Assembly (NCBI GenBank): GCA_039707465.1
Contig: CM077643.1
Coordinates: forward strand, 247,780,919-247,844,918
Direction: 5' to 3'
DNA length: 64,000 bases
Origin: Rhabdophis nuchalis
Lineage: Eukaryota; Chordata; Lepidosauria; Squamata; Natricidae
The translations under genes and the position numbers were made by a program. Of the stretch, positions 35,828-46,469 are shown one piece after another; position 1 is the stretch's first letter; each line of letters opens with the position of its first letter. The notes under the pieces are model-generated. The model was not told where the DNA came from. It saw nothing but the letters and a program-made list of their open reading frames with translations, and did not search any database.

Positions 35828-36101
35828 TACCAACCCAGTGGTGGGATTCAATATTTTTTTACTATTGGCTCTGTGAGTGTGGCTTGCTGGGTATGGCAGG
35901 GGAAAGATACTGTAAAGTCTCCATTCCCTCTCTGCTCCAGGGGAAAGATACTGCCAAATCCCCATTCCCTCCTGATCAGCTGGGACTTGGGAGGCTGAGA
36001 ATAGATGGGGCTAGTCAGAGGTAGTATTTACTACTCAAAATTTCCACTACCGGTTCTCCAGAACTGGTCAGAACCTGCTGAATACCACCTCTGCATCAAT
36101 C
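35828..36101 (+). mobile_element. hAT-type short element, CAGTGGTGGG family
   Basis: The element at 35836-36093 begins CAGTGGTGGGATTCAATA and ends GAATACCACCTCTG. The flanks TACCAACC / CATCAATC agree at 5 of 8 positions, with only C/T differences, so this is a decayed duplication. The body matches 24500-24794. Confidence 0.85.
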
Positions 36102-36901
36102 CCATCTAAGTTTTTCCAAGAGCTGCTACAAGATACAATGAAACACAACAATAGTATGTCAATTAAAAAAAAAAAATCCAGGAAGATGGTTCAGTTTGCA
36201 ACAGCACTAAACTTCTGGCTCATAATCCTCATTTAGTCTCACCCCAATCTGGAGCTCTCCCTAAATGCTTGCAATACATTTTCTATCACCCTCGGACACT
36301 TGGCCCATTGATCCTGCTGGCTGGGAATACGTAGTCCAAAACATCTGGCTTACATCCTGATCAACATTATTAAATCACAGGAAATGTCAGTTCCAGATTG
36401 CAAGCTAGCAGCAGACACCAATGTCAATATGTACTTTTTTCTTTCTTTCGCTACTGTGCAGGATCTCTCTAGCACCTTCAAGGTGACACACATTTTTCTA
36501 ACTCAACCTGTACAGCCAGAAAAGCGGCTGTAGGAAAAGCGTAGAAGGCAAAAAGTGTTTGTGCTACAGTATAGTGATATGAAATCAGCAGCTCACCCCA
36601 CCCCACCCCCAGCGCCCAGAGAAGGTTCAAGGAAAGCCTTAATTGCTGCAGTTAGGCACCTGTTTCCAGACACGTCCCATCCTCCTCCTCTAATAATGCT
36701 GCCTGGAAACATAAAACTGCAGGAGGGAAGGAACACTAATTCAGGGGAATACCGTGTTGCAAGGGGAAGTGATGCTAGCAAAATCCTGGCAAAATCCTTT
36801 TTAAAAAAAAGGGTGGCGGTGGTTAAGAAATGGAGCAGAAATAATCTGAGTCAGCATCGTAAAGCAAACAGCACAAAAGGTGCTTGCAAAAATCTAAGGC
36901 A
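36102..36901. other. Intergenic sequence, nothing recognised
   Basis: Includes a 139-residue frame from 36,555 that runs into the palindromic element and matches nothing known. Confidence 0.5.
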
Positions 36902-37014
36902 CAAGGTGTCCAACCTGGGCAACGTGAAGACGTCAACTCCCGGAATTCCCTGGCTGAGGAATTCTGGGAGTTGAAGTTCACAAGTCTTCAAGTTGCCAAG
37001 TTTGGACATCCCTG
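36902..37014. mobile_element. Palindromic hAT-type element without matching target duplication
   Basis: CAAGGTGTCCAACCTGGGC to GCCAAGTTTGGACATCCCTG, with the usual arms (GAATTCTGGGAGTTGAAG). The left flank (CTAAGGCA) and right flank (AGTGTTGC) do not match. The right flank is instead a copy of sequence 1.28 kb downstream. Confidence 0.85.
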
Positions 37015-37056
37015 AGTGTTGCTTAATTTTTAGTAGCAGAAGGATTAATATCATAT
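37015..37056 (+). repeat. 42-bp direct repeat, copy 1
   Basis: It starts exactly at the end of the palindromic hAT element (AGTGTTGCTTAATTTTTAGT ...) and is identical over 42 bp to 38292-38333. Confidence 0.92.
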
Positions 37057-37109
37057 TGTCCTGATCCAAGGCAGCCTTAGCGACTTTTTTTCAGAAGCAA
37101 TTTGTCCTT

Positions 37110-37235
37110 ACCTCCTTCCTTGGGCTGAGAGAGAGGGACTGGCTCAATCACCTGGGCTGGCTTTGTGTTTACAACTGAACTAGAACTCAAAGGTTTCTGG
37201 TTTCTAGCCTAGTGCACTATACTGGCTCTTACGTC
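37110..37235 (-). mobile_element. tRNA-derived SINE fragment
   Basis: GGGCTGAGAGAGAGGGACTG, AGAACTCAAAGGTTTCTGGT and TAGCCTAGTGCACTATACTG match the minus strand of the SINE family at 7101. Confidence 0.65.
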
Positions 37236-37689
37236 CTTGATCTAGATGGCTTTGTGGACTGGGTAAGGCCTTTGTTTAAAGAAGAAATAGGGGGGAAAAA
37301 CACCTGGCTGATAATTTGCATAGGAAGCGTCTTAGCCACCTTGAGGATCCTGAATGTTGCCTGCATGGGATGGTGGTACCCATTGATAAGACACTAGTCT
37401 ATTGTACCGATATGTCTAATCCATAAGCTGCCTGGCTTCACATAGTATATGAAGCTATAAAGCATGCTTTTAAGCCAGAATGGCTAGATTCACCCAACCA
37501 GTCAGCAAGAAACCAGTTATATGATGGCATATATCAACCATTCTCATGTTGTGAGAGCTAGTGACACCTTACCAGTGTGTTTCTTTACCCCGTTCTTGGT
37601 TAAGGTAAGAAATGCTGGATTGTAGCATAGTGGCTGCAATGTTTGCAAGAAGTCTTCCTTGCCAAACTGTCCTGTCAACCATAATTTTA

Positions 37690-38165
37690 ACGACCATCTT
37701 TAAAGCGCTCCATGGCTCGGGGCCTAGTTATATGCGAGACCGCCTCCTGCCCCATACATCCCTCAGACCGATACGCTCCCACAGAGAGGGCCTCCTCAGG
37801 GTGCCGTCGGCTGGACAATGCCGACTGGCGACACCCAGGGGAAGAGCCTTCTCTGTGGCGGGCCCTGCCCTTTGGAACGACCTACCCCCTGAACTCCGCA
37901 CCATCTCTGACCTCCGCCTCTTCCGCAAGTGTCTGAAGACACACCTATTCCATCTAGCCGGCCTAGCATAACCCCCATTACTGACTCTTAGATAGTTTTA
38001 AATTTGGGTTTTTTAAATTCGGTTTTTAGCGCAGGGTCTATTAGAATAAGTTTTTTAAAATTTTATATGTTTTATATGTGTTTTAACATCCCTGTGCGCC
38101 GCCCTGGGTCCGTTTGGAGAAGGGCGGGGTATAAATTTAATAAAATAAAAAAATAAATAAATTCA
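37690..38165 (+). mobile_element. CR1-L3 LINE, 3' end
   Basis: The end of the ORF is intact (LHGSGPSYMRDRLLPHTS, GLLRVPSAGQCRLAT, AFSVAGPALWNDLPPELR, end HLAGLA). It has the CGCCGCCCTGGGTCC 3' UTR box and an AATAAA-rich tail. It is 5'-truncated at about 37,690. Confidence 0.9.
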
Positions 38166-38291
38166 CTACATGGTCCTCAGGTGATTAGCTTTCTCAGCTT
38201 TCCTTCTGCAACACCTTAAGAACAAGAAGACTGACTGGTTCTTGTCAGGATTCCTAAGTGGTATCCATGGGAAGGGCAAGAAACATCAACA

Positions 38292-38333
38292 AGTGTTGCT
38301 TAATTTTTAGTAGCAGAAGGATTAATATCATAT
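38292..38333 (+). repeat. 42-bp direct repeat, copy 2
   Basis: Identical to 37015-37056. The sequence on both sides differs from copy 1 and no transposon end adjoins it, so this is the likely donor. Confidence 0.92.
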
Positions 38334-40010
38334 CTGACCTCTGGTCTGGAATTCTTCATTCCTTTACCCCACACATTGCCTCCTTTTCTCCTTGCAGTTT
38401 CTGTGTTTAGCTGGCATGCTAAAGAAGAAATATTAGATACCAAGTGCTGTATTTTACTCGAAGTGTCCTACTCGTGTTGTTCAGTTTAAAAATGGGGGTC
38501 ATCTTGGATACTCGGGGACTGTAATCAACAAGGAACGAACCAAAGGCATAACATCAAAGTTTAAAGCATTGTAAGATGGCAACTGTTCTGAGTTTGAATG
38601 TCAGGCCAGTCTAAAACATGGACTGGAAAGGGTTGGAAATCTCTCTCAACCAAGGTTTTCTAAGAAGATTGTGCACATACGGACTTCCCTTTATCCTTCC
38701 ACTTCTCAGCCTATATTTAGCCATCATGCACTAAATGATGACTAGGTTCACATCATGTTATATTTATTGTTTAAATGTTTTTGTTTTATGTTATAAGCTG
38801 CCCAGCAAGATAGTGAGATGGGCAGTCTATAAATGTGAGCAATAAATAAAAATAAAATAACAAAATTTGCTTCTGACTCCATGCTATGGGAACCCAATTT
38901 CCATTATGGTTTATGGTTTGGCACTGATGTAGCAAACAGGAACTCTTTCTTGGTTCATTCCCAGCTCCATATCGTGCGTGTGTGTGTGTAAATAAGTAAG
39001 TAAATAAATCGGAAGCTAGCATGTTGGAAAGTAAAGCTCCAGCCTCAGGAATTTATCAGAGTGCTTCTGAGATTTATAAGCACATCAGAGTCGTTCTTAG
39101 AAAATCAAGATGGGAAGAGATATACCAGTCAAGAGTTCTGGAAATCCAGAAAAATAAAAAAAAATTGAGAGCATTCTGAAAGGCAAGAATAGGTCTTGAG
39201 AAGCAATTTCAGCAATATTGTGTTCCCCGTGGTAGTTACATTTTCTAAATTTCAAATATCCTCTTTGATCCAGACTCCTGGCTCAGCATGTTTAGTAACC
39301 TAGCCAATTCATGGTTAACCAAAGCATGCCTTGGCACATGTGTGCATCCATTTTTCTTCATGCCCATGCTGAGGAAGTCCACTTAGAAATGCTGACCGTG
39401 TAGGCTTTTTGTCAAAACCTCCAAGTTCTTTTCCATCATCTTTCTTCTCTCACCACCCATTCTCTGTGTACAAGAAACAGCATGTCTCTACACTGAGAAA
39501 TGACTCATGAAGATCAGGACTCCAGACAGACTCTCTGGCTAATTAAGCTATATTCTGTTTAAACAGAAATAGACTTATACCAGAGAGAGTATTAAAAATG
39601 GGAGATCCTCAGAAGTTTCAATAAAGGGGACAGTAATTTTACAACAAATATGGGACAGGATCTTGGTACTTCAGATATTGTAGTCAGGCATAGCTCACCT
39701 ATTAATAAAAGTCTCATCACTAGGGTGCAAATTATAAAAAAAAAACTGTTGTATTTCTTCTTTTCATGTAACCTTCTTGGAAGTGACTGGTTTGCCAAGG
39801 CTAGAAACAGATCACTGAGCTAAGGTTTTGGGAGCGTTCAGAAAGTCTGCTGGGCAGGGGGACTGACAGGAAAGAGGCAAAATGCATTTGTCAGCTGTCA
39901 GGCCAGCCAATTAGGATTGCTAAAAAGAAGAGCATATTATCACCCAAAAGGAAATTATGAAGAATGTAGGTTTTGGATTTCGAGTCCCTTAAAGTAGCTC
40001 TGCTATATGT
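38334..40010. other. Intergenic sequence with a short LINE tail
   Basis: AAGCTGCCCAGCAAGATAG...ATAAATGTGAGCAATAAATA (38,800-38,865) is a small CR1/L2-like 3' end. The remainder shows nothing recognisable. Confidence 0.5.
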
Positions 40011-40258
40011 TACATCCGCAGAGGTGGGATTCAACTTTTTTTTACTACCGGTTATGTGGGCGTGGTTTGGTGGGCGTGGCAGGGGAAGGATACTGTAAAA
40101 TCTCCATTTCCTCCAGATCTGCTGGGACTCCAGAGGCAGACAATAGATGGGGGGGGGAGGGGGGGCAGTCAGAGGTGGTATTTACCGGTTTTCCGAACTA
40201 CTCAAAATTTGTCGCTACCGGTTCTCCAAAACTGGTCAGAACCTGCTGAATATCACCA
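40011..40258 (+). mobile_element. hAT-type short element, CAGTGGTGGG family, 3' end decayed
   Basis: It begins CAGAGGTGGGATTCAA at 40019. Body GTGGGCGTGGCAGGGGAAGG and GCTACCGGTTCTCC. It ends GAATATCACC without the expected terminal bases. Confidence 0.8.
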
Positions 40259-40345
40259 ATTAAATGGAAAGAAGAGGGAGCGACTTAGCATGAATGCATT
40301 GGCTGCATTTTAAGCCACTGGCCAAGACTCTCTCCCATAGCCTTT

Positions 40346-40538
40346 TAAAAATTATTTATTTATATGCCACCATTATTCTTCTGCCTATATTCCTCACAAC
40401 AACCATCCTATGAGGTGGAGTGGGCTGAGAGAGCGACTAGTTCAAGGTCCCCCAGCCAACTTTCATGTCTAAGGTGGGACTAGAACTCATAGTCTCCTGG
40501 TTTCTAGCCTAGTATCTTAACCACTGGACCAAACTGTT
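40346..40538 (-). mobile_element. tRNA-derived SINE
   Basis: On the minus strand: TTTGGTCCAGTGGTTAAGAT (A box), GAGTTCTAGTCCCACC (B box), the CTCTCAGCCCACTCCACCTC body and a TAAATAAAT tail. Confidence 0.8.
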
Positions 40539-41474
40539 TCTTGTTGCTTTGTCCCCCACATCACTGGATTTGGTCCATTTTCAACCCCTCACCAAATTTG
40601 GTGTAGCTCTCTTGGGAGTAACTCTGGAGAGTTATTTTGCTGACAGACAGTCAGAGACCAAAACTCTTTTCCATGTAATTTCTTCCCCAAATTTCTATTG
40701 GGATGGAAAGAATAAATAGAGAGTGCACAGATTTGTTTAAAATCTGCAGAGATTAATTTACAGGCACAGGTACAAATGTAGAAATGAAAATATGGTAAAT
40801 CGAAACAGAAATATAACATACATCTGCTCTGGGGAGACTTGTAAGCAGATGACTTGCATTTTATCCCATCTGCTGTCCAGGTGGCAACCATCGATGAGTT
40901 CTTTCAAGGACCCTGCTCTTTTTTTTTTTAATTTTCCCTGATGGTCCTTTCTATTTAAACTGGACTGGACTGGACTGAACTGGACTATCCTTTAGAATGT
41001 CTTTACAGACCTTCAATTACGCAGCCCTATAAATAACAGTCTGTACTTGGACAGATGGCAGATGAAATATTGCATTCTCTCACTAGATAATGAGAAAGAC
41101 AAAAAGTTTTTTCCCCCTTCTGTTTGGACTAAATATAATTAGAGTAACCAGTTTGTGAAAGGAAACCATAGCAAAGAATGTTATAAAAGGAGTGTGGATT
41201 TGTCTATATATTAATACATAGTGAGGCAAAGTATTTACTTGTCGGTTTTTTAATGAAACTGAATTTATCTGTTGCTGCAAGAAGAAATAAATGTCCACAG
41301 TTTTCTTCAGACATTGAAACAGACATTTTTTTCTATAATACCATAATACTTAAATGTTAAAAACAGTTTTATAATGAGTTTGCAATTCCAAAACAGAAAT
41401 ATGAGATTTTAGGAAAAATGAAAAATTGAAGAGCTCATGTTTACATGCAGTGTATACCATATGTATTTTTTTCA
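40539..41474. other. Intergenic sequence, nothing recognised
   Basis: A short ACTGG-type run (about 40,960-40,985). No other feature. Confidence 0.5.
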
Positions 41475-41860
41475 TACAATACTTAACTTACAACCATTCA
41501 TTTAGTGACTACAACGTTACAGTGGCACTAAAAAGATGATTTAGGACTATTTTTTATACTTGTGACTGTTGCAGCATCCCCATGGACATGTGACCAAATT
41601 CAGATGCCTGCAACTGGCTCATATTTATGACCATTGTAGTGTTCCCGGGTCATGTGATCACCTTTTGCAAACTTCTGAAAGCAAAATAAATGGGGAAGAC
41701 AGATTCACTTAATAATCAGGTTACTAATTTAACAATTGCAGTAATTTATGTAACAACTGTGGCAGAAAAGGTTGTAAAATAGAGCAAAATCCACTTAATT
41801 ATCTCGCTTAGCACCAGAAATTTTGGGCTGAATTGTGGTCATAAGCCAAAGACTACCTCT
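41475..41860 (-). mobile_element. Tc1/mariner-like short element, CAGGTAGTCC family
   Basis: Full-length but diverged. It contains CATTTAGTGACTACAACGTT and TCATGTGATCACCTTTTGCA, and GAATTGTGGTCATAAGCC before the terminal GACTACCTCTA. It is opposite in strand to 26539. Confidence 0.75.
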
Positions 41861-42024
41861 ATTTTATGCCATTGAACAAGAAATATCTTTAGGATACATT
41901 GATTGTTTCAAAAAGTCCTTTAGAAGGGAAAACTAGGTTTACTTTTTCAAGAGTTTCATGTTGGAGAGAAAAGACAAAAAAAAAAAGGTTCTGGGAAAGA
42001 GTTAGGATTGCAGCCATAAACTCC

Positions 42025-42778
42025 TACCATATTTTTGGGAGTATAAAATGCACCTTTTTTCCTCTAAAAAGAGGCTGAAAATCTGGGTGCATCTTATACA
42101 TCAAATACAGCATTTTTTTGCCTCCTGAAATCCCGCCCCTTCACCAAAATGGCCGAGCGCATACCCTTATGGAGGCTTCCAGAGAGCTCCTGGGGGCTGG
42201 GGAGGGCAGATGGGTAAATACACCTGGAAATATCTACCTACCTACTCTCTCTCCCTACCTATCTCCTAATTCTCTCTATATATATTTCTCTATTTTTCTC
42301 TCTCTATCCCTCTACCTACCTACCTACATTCTCTCCCTCCCTCCCTACTATATTTATCTCCCCCCTCTATCTACCTATCTACCTACTCTCTCTCTCCCCC
42401 TACCTATCGACTGTATTTCTCTCTCTCTATTTCTCTCTCTATCCCTCTCTATCCCTCTACCTACTTATCTATCTACACACACTCTCTCCCTACTTGTATT
42501 TCTCTCTCTCTCTATCTCTTTATCTACCTACCTACCTACCTACCTACCTACCTACCTACACACTGTCTGCTTCCCTCCCTTCTATATTTCTCTCTCCCCC
42601 CCTCTACCTACCTACCTACCTACCTACCTACTTACCTACCTACTCTCTCTCTCCCTACCTACCTACTGTATTTCTCTCTCTTTCTCTCCCTCTCTATCCC
42701 TCTATCTACCTACCTACTTTTTTAAAAAAAATGCCTCTTCAAAACCTGGATGTGTCTTATACTCCGAAAAATATGGTA
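42025..42778 (+). mobile_element. Tc1/mariner-like element carrying an expanded microsatellite
   Basis: The element at 42027-42776 has ends CCATATTTTTGGGAGTATAA and TTATACTCCGAAAAATATGG, flanked by TA on both sides. Near the left end it has TAGAGGAAAAAAGG in reverse complement, then a GCTGGGGAGGGCAG box and TACACCTGGAAATATC, then about 490 bp of TACC/CTCT repeats. The 226-residue frame over it is repeat-derived. A second copy, inverted, is at 53465-54524. Confidence 0.85.
42228..42718. repeat. TACC / CTCT compound microsatellite
   Basis: Alternating blocks of CTAC, CTCT and TATC units with short breaks. Confidence 0.95.
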
Positions 42779-44071
42779 ATTTCCCAACAAACAACTAGTG
42801 CTTCACAGAACAGAAACTTTCATTTATCTACAAGCCAATAAAAACTTGTAAATTAGGATCTGAAGGAAAATATGGCTTATCAAATAAACGGAATCTAAAA
42901 TAATAGTTGCAGTTAATTTTTAAACCCACTGCAAAAAAATACATTGGCCACTGACTTACATGGCAAGTCAAACTTATTTTCAGTTTCAAATTTACAGATT
43001 ATGAGCAAAAAAATCTAACAACGTAAACACGAAAGGAATATTCAACTGTTTCAAATATGTATGCCAGGCATCATCATATTGTTATATTACTCTTGTGTTT
43101 GACAAATGGAAATATTCTCTCTTTTATCAGTTTTTGGAAGGAATGTCTGACTGGTAAGAGAATACCAAGATATTGTCTTCCCATCTAGATCCAGCTGATT
43201 CTGTTTATGCTCTTAATAAACTGCTTTTGTTAACATTTATCCAATTTAATGACATTCATCCAATAATGCATCTAAAATCTCTTCGATCAGATCAACAAAA
43301 TGAAGATGGTTGCATTTATTCCAAAATAATACATTTATATTCAGAATTAAATTTGAAGTCTAATTATTTCCTGGAAAATCTTTCCGCTATAGTTGCAGAT
43401 CTTTTTCTACATGAACTGGGTTATGTTTCCTCAGACCATTCACTTAAAAATGTTAATTAGCGCAATTGTCTTGTAAAATGTCCTTAAGTTAGATCTCCCA
43501 CAAGGAATGTATTCATGTTAGAAGGTGAGAGGATCTTCCTTTTCTCACATCCCAAAGACGTGACTGGTGTTTTGAAGGGGTTGTTTCCAACCACAGACCA
43601 GTTATTTGCAGGTAATTGTCTACTAGTTAGACCACAAGTGTGATAATTTCCCCACAGAACTTGGTTTCTGCATGCATACATGTGTGTTCACTGGAGCAAA
43701 TATTTGCCCTTTGCATACCTTTTGAGGCAAGGTTACCCTGTGGTTTCCTTCCAGGTAAGTGTATGATAGGTACCCTTTTTATAATTTCTATGAGTAATCA
43801 TAAAAATTATAGCCCAAGTTCCCACACTACAACTAGTTCTGCTTACTCAGGAATTTGACTATGAGCATATTCCAATAAAATAAAAAGCTTCCCCCCACCC
43901 CTCCCGGAAAAAGAATCAGTTTGTTTTACTCTGAAATAGTCAGGAAAGAAGAGTTCCTATCAGTATGAATGGTATGTGTGAATCTAATACTGAAATTCTA
44001 TGCATGGTTACTTAGAAGTAAGCCCTATCAACTGAAACCAGTCAGATTTACTTCTGTGTAATTATGGATAA
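42779..44071. other. Intergenic sequence, nothing recognised
   Basis: Chance open frames of up to 95 residues only. No repeat of a known family. Confidence 0.55.
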
Positions 44072-44406
44072 GGGACAGCAGTGATTCAGTGGCCAAGACG
44101 CTGAGCTTGTCGATCAGAAAAGTCAGCAGTTCAAATCCCTAGTGCCCCGTAACGAAGTGAGCTCCTGTTACTTGTCCCAGCTTCTGCCAACCTAGCAATT
44201 CGAAAGCATGTAAAAACGCAAGTAGAAAAATAGGAACCACCTTTGGTGAGAAGGTAACAGCGTTCTGTGCATCTTCGGCATTTAGTCATGCCAGTCACAT
44301 GACCACAAAGACAGCGCTGGCTCTTCGGCTTTGAAATGGAGATGATACAGCCCCCTAAAGTTGGGAATGACTAGCATGTATGTGCAAGGAAAACCTTTAC
44401 TTTTTC
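44072..44406 (+). mobile_element. Sauria-type SINE
   Basis: The tRNA-like head has GATTCAGTGGCCAAGACGC (A box) and CAGTTCAAATCCCTAG (B box). The body is GAGCTCCTGTTACTTGTCCC and CAACCTAGCAATTCGAAA, then GAAATGGAGATGA, ending GGAAAACCTTTACTTTTT. This head and CCTTTACTTT end are those of Sauria SINEs, which use a Bov-B-like LINE tail and are restricted to squamates. Confidence 0.75.
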
Positions 44407-44835
44407 CTTAATTGTGGATAAGGTCTGCATATACAACTGTTACATGTTCTCCATCCCCACACAAAAATGGTTAGATTGTAAAGAAGAGTCTGAGCATGTG
44501 CAGAGTGTTCTGCCATTGCCAACTGAAAATGAGGAAAGCATTACGATTATTGCAAGGGATAATTTAAGTTAGAATAGCAGCTGATTCCTGGTCCCCTAAT
44601 TTTCCAACTTCTGGATCTATGGGTTCTTTGGATATAAACATTGCTGCATTTAGACTCTAAGCTGAAAGGCCATATGCCTAAAGTTAAAAGACACAAGGAT
44701 TCGTGCTTCTGTAGAAGAAATACAGAGCGACAGGCCCAGGGACGCTAGGTCTGGCAAAAGTGTGCCAGAAACAGAGACAGAACTTCCAGTCTTCTCTGGA
44801 TCAGCTGATCCTCGGGCTGAGGTTAAGGGGCCTCC

Positions 44836-44937
44836 TGCACCTCAAAAATAAGACCTCCCTGAAAATAAGGCGAAGCGCTTATTTCGGGGGTCAAAAGAAA
44901 ATAAGACCCTGTCTTATTTTCAGGGAAACACGGTATT
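44836..44937 (+). mobile_element. Tc1/mariner-like short element, AATAAGAC family, partial
   Basis: AATAAGACCTCCCTGAAAAT, TAAGGCGAAGCGCTTATTTC and GTCTTATTTTCAGGGAAACA end in CGG-TA. The 5' end is missing. Same family as 50880-51133. Confidence 0.75.
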
Positions 44938-45419
44938 TATTACTACAGGAGCTCTGTATTAATCACCAAGCTAGGGAGCAACACTTGGTGAATTTTGACT
45001 GATTTGACAAAGCTAGAAAAGCTGGGTAGTATTTTGCAGTGTCAACTATTAATCTGAAACCATAGACTGGAACCATGGAAAGATACAATACTATCTCAGA
45101 AGAGATAAATGGCAGCTCATTTCTGTACTGCTGAAAACTATGACAGGAAAACTACCTGGGATGAAGTCTCCAGCGGACATTATGGACTTGAAAAGAAACT
45201 GCAGGTTTGCTTAAGGTTGTTTGTCAAATAACCTTGCCTTGCTGTGAAAATGTGCTTGGCTTTTGCTGATAGGAAATTGAAAGGATGCAAGTGTTTCCAG
45301 GAATCAGACCCAAAGGTCTTTGGGGTTGGAGCTGAAAAAAAAAGTTAAGGCCCTTAACTATTAAGTATAATTGCTAATTTTCAAATTTCAGAAAGCCAAG
45401 CATGTTCCGAGGCATAGCT
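44938..45419. other. Intergenic sequence, nothing recognised
   Basis: No supported feature. Confidence 0.5.
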
Positions 45420-45470
45420 CTCTGTGTGTGTGTGTTTGGTGTGTGTGTGTTTGGTGTGTGTGTGTGTAAA
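45420..45470. repeat. GT microsatellite with GTTTG interruptions
   Basis: Three GT runs separated by TTTG. Confidence 0.9.
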
Positions 45471-46127
45471 TGATATAACTTCATGGGGTGAAAACCTCAG
45501 GAGCTTGTAGATCAAGGGCTGTTAAGAAAACAAAATGACAAATCTTGGATTATCAGCCTTTTCATTGGATTTCTTCAGCGGTTCAGGAGCTGAAGCGAAT
45601 CGGAGAATAAAAGGGCGCCGCTTCTGATCCAGCGTTTGGACCAGCCTTCCTCTTTTCCCTACCGACTCCCGTTTCCTCCTGCGAGAACCTCATTGGCAGG
45701 TTCTGCGTTTTTCTTTGCCTTAGGTGGACTCGCAGGTAACACGCAGGACCGTCTGAATAGTATTCTTCAGTCCACGGCTAGGGTTCTTCTCTCGGTTTAC
45801 TCGGAGGAGACCTACGGATTAATGGCTCCTCTCCCCTTCCCGTTCCTCTACGTTTTTCCTTCCCGCATCGTCCGTACTATGGAGGGGTTACAACCACCTC
45901 GGAGGAGGGAGATAGAAACTGGGAGACGTGAAGCTTCAACGGCTTTTAGGCAAAGCCCGAGGGCACCCAGTGGAGTCGACCGATCAACCAACCACTGGTG
46001 GTGCCGGCTAATCAAGAAATCCAGTCCAGAGAGGGAAACAAGCGTCCCTCGGCAGAGGAGGAATTTACGCGGGACGGGGGCATAAATACAAGCGTCCGAG
46101 AGCAGGAAACGCCGCTTATGGTGCGAG

Positions 46128-46226
46128 GAGGAGGGGGCGTGGCAGGTCTGGGCGGGGCTGCCTGCTGGTGGGTGGGACCCTCGCCAGTGGGTGAAGGTTA
46201 GGCTCTCTTGCCTTTGATTTATATTA
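46128..46226 (+). promoter_or_regulatory. SDC1: Proximal SDC1 promoter: GC boxes and TATA-like motif
   Basis: GGGGGCGTGGC (46133-46143) and GGGCGGGGC (46150-46158) are Sp1/KLF-type boxes, and TTTATATTA is at 46218-46226. Mammalian SDC1 promoters are also TATA plus Sp1-site promoters. A start about 25-30 bp after the TATA motif would give a 5' UTR of about 150 nt with no upstream ATG. Confidence 0.5.
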
Positions 46227-46403
46227 GAAAGAAGGCAAAAGACTTCTAGCTTCGCTTCCTTCCCAAAGCGCCTTTTTTCCCCATTTTTGTTTTTTTTTGC
46301 AAGCGAAGCGAAGGCGGAGGCGGCGGGAAAAAAGCAGCCAAGAGGTTGCCTTGCACCGGGGTTCTTTTTCGCAACGCGGCTGCTGCTTTCACGAACGGCG
46401 AGG

Positions 46404-46469
46404 ATGAGGTTCAGGGCGATAGCGGGGCTCAGCGCCTTGTTGGTCTTTGGCTTCCAGGCGGTCTTCGCG
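46404..46469 (+). CDS. SDC1: SDC1 exon 1: signal peptide of a syndecan
   Basis: The exon encodes 22 residues beginning MRFRAIAG and ending FQAVFA: a basic start, a hydrophobic core (LSALLVFGF) and small residues, i.e. a signal peptide. The donor gtgagt follows in phase 0. The ATG has A at -3 and no ATG precedes it after the proximal promoter. Syndecan genes have just such a first exon, followed by a very long intron 1, and syndecan-1 lies directly downstream of PUM2 in the same direction in other vertebrates. Syndecan-1 is a type I membrane heparan-sulfate proteoglycan and co-receptor for growth factors and matrix. The extracellular, transmembrane and C-terminal EFYA-tail exons lie outside the window, so the name rests on position and exon form. 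Confidence 0.75.

Noticed and set aside
42118..42841. 226-residue Tyr/Leu/Ser/Pro-rich frame
   Set aside because: Translation of the TACC/CTCT microsatellite in a Tc1/mariner-like element.
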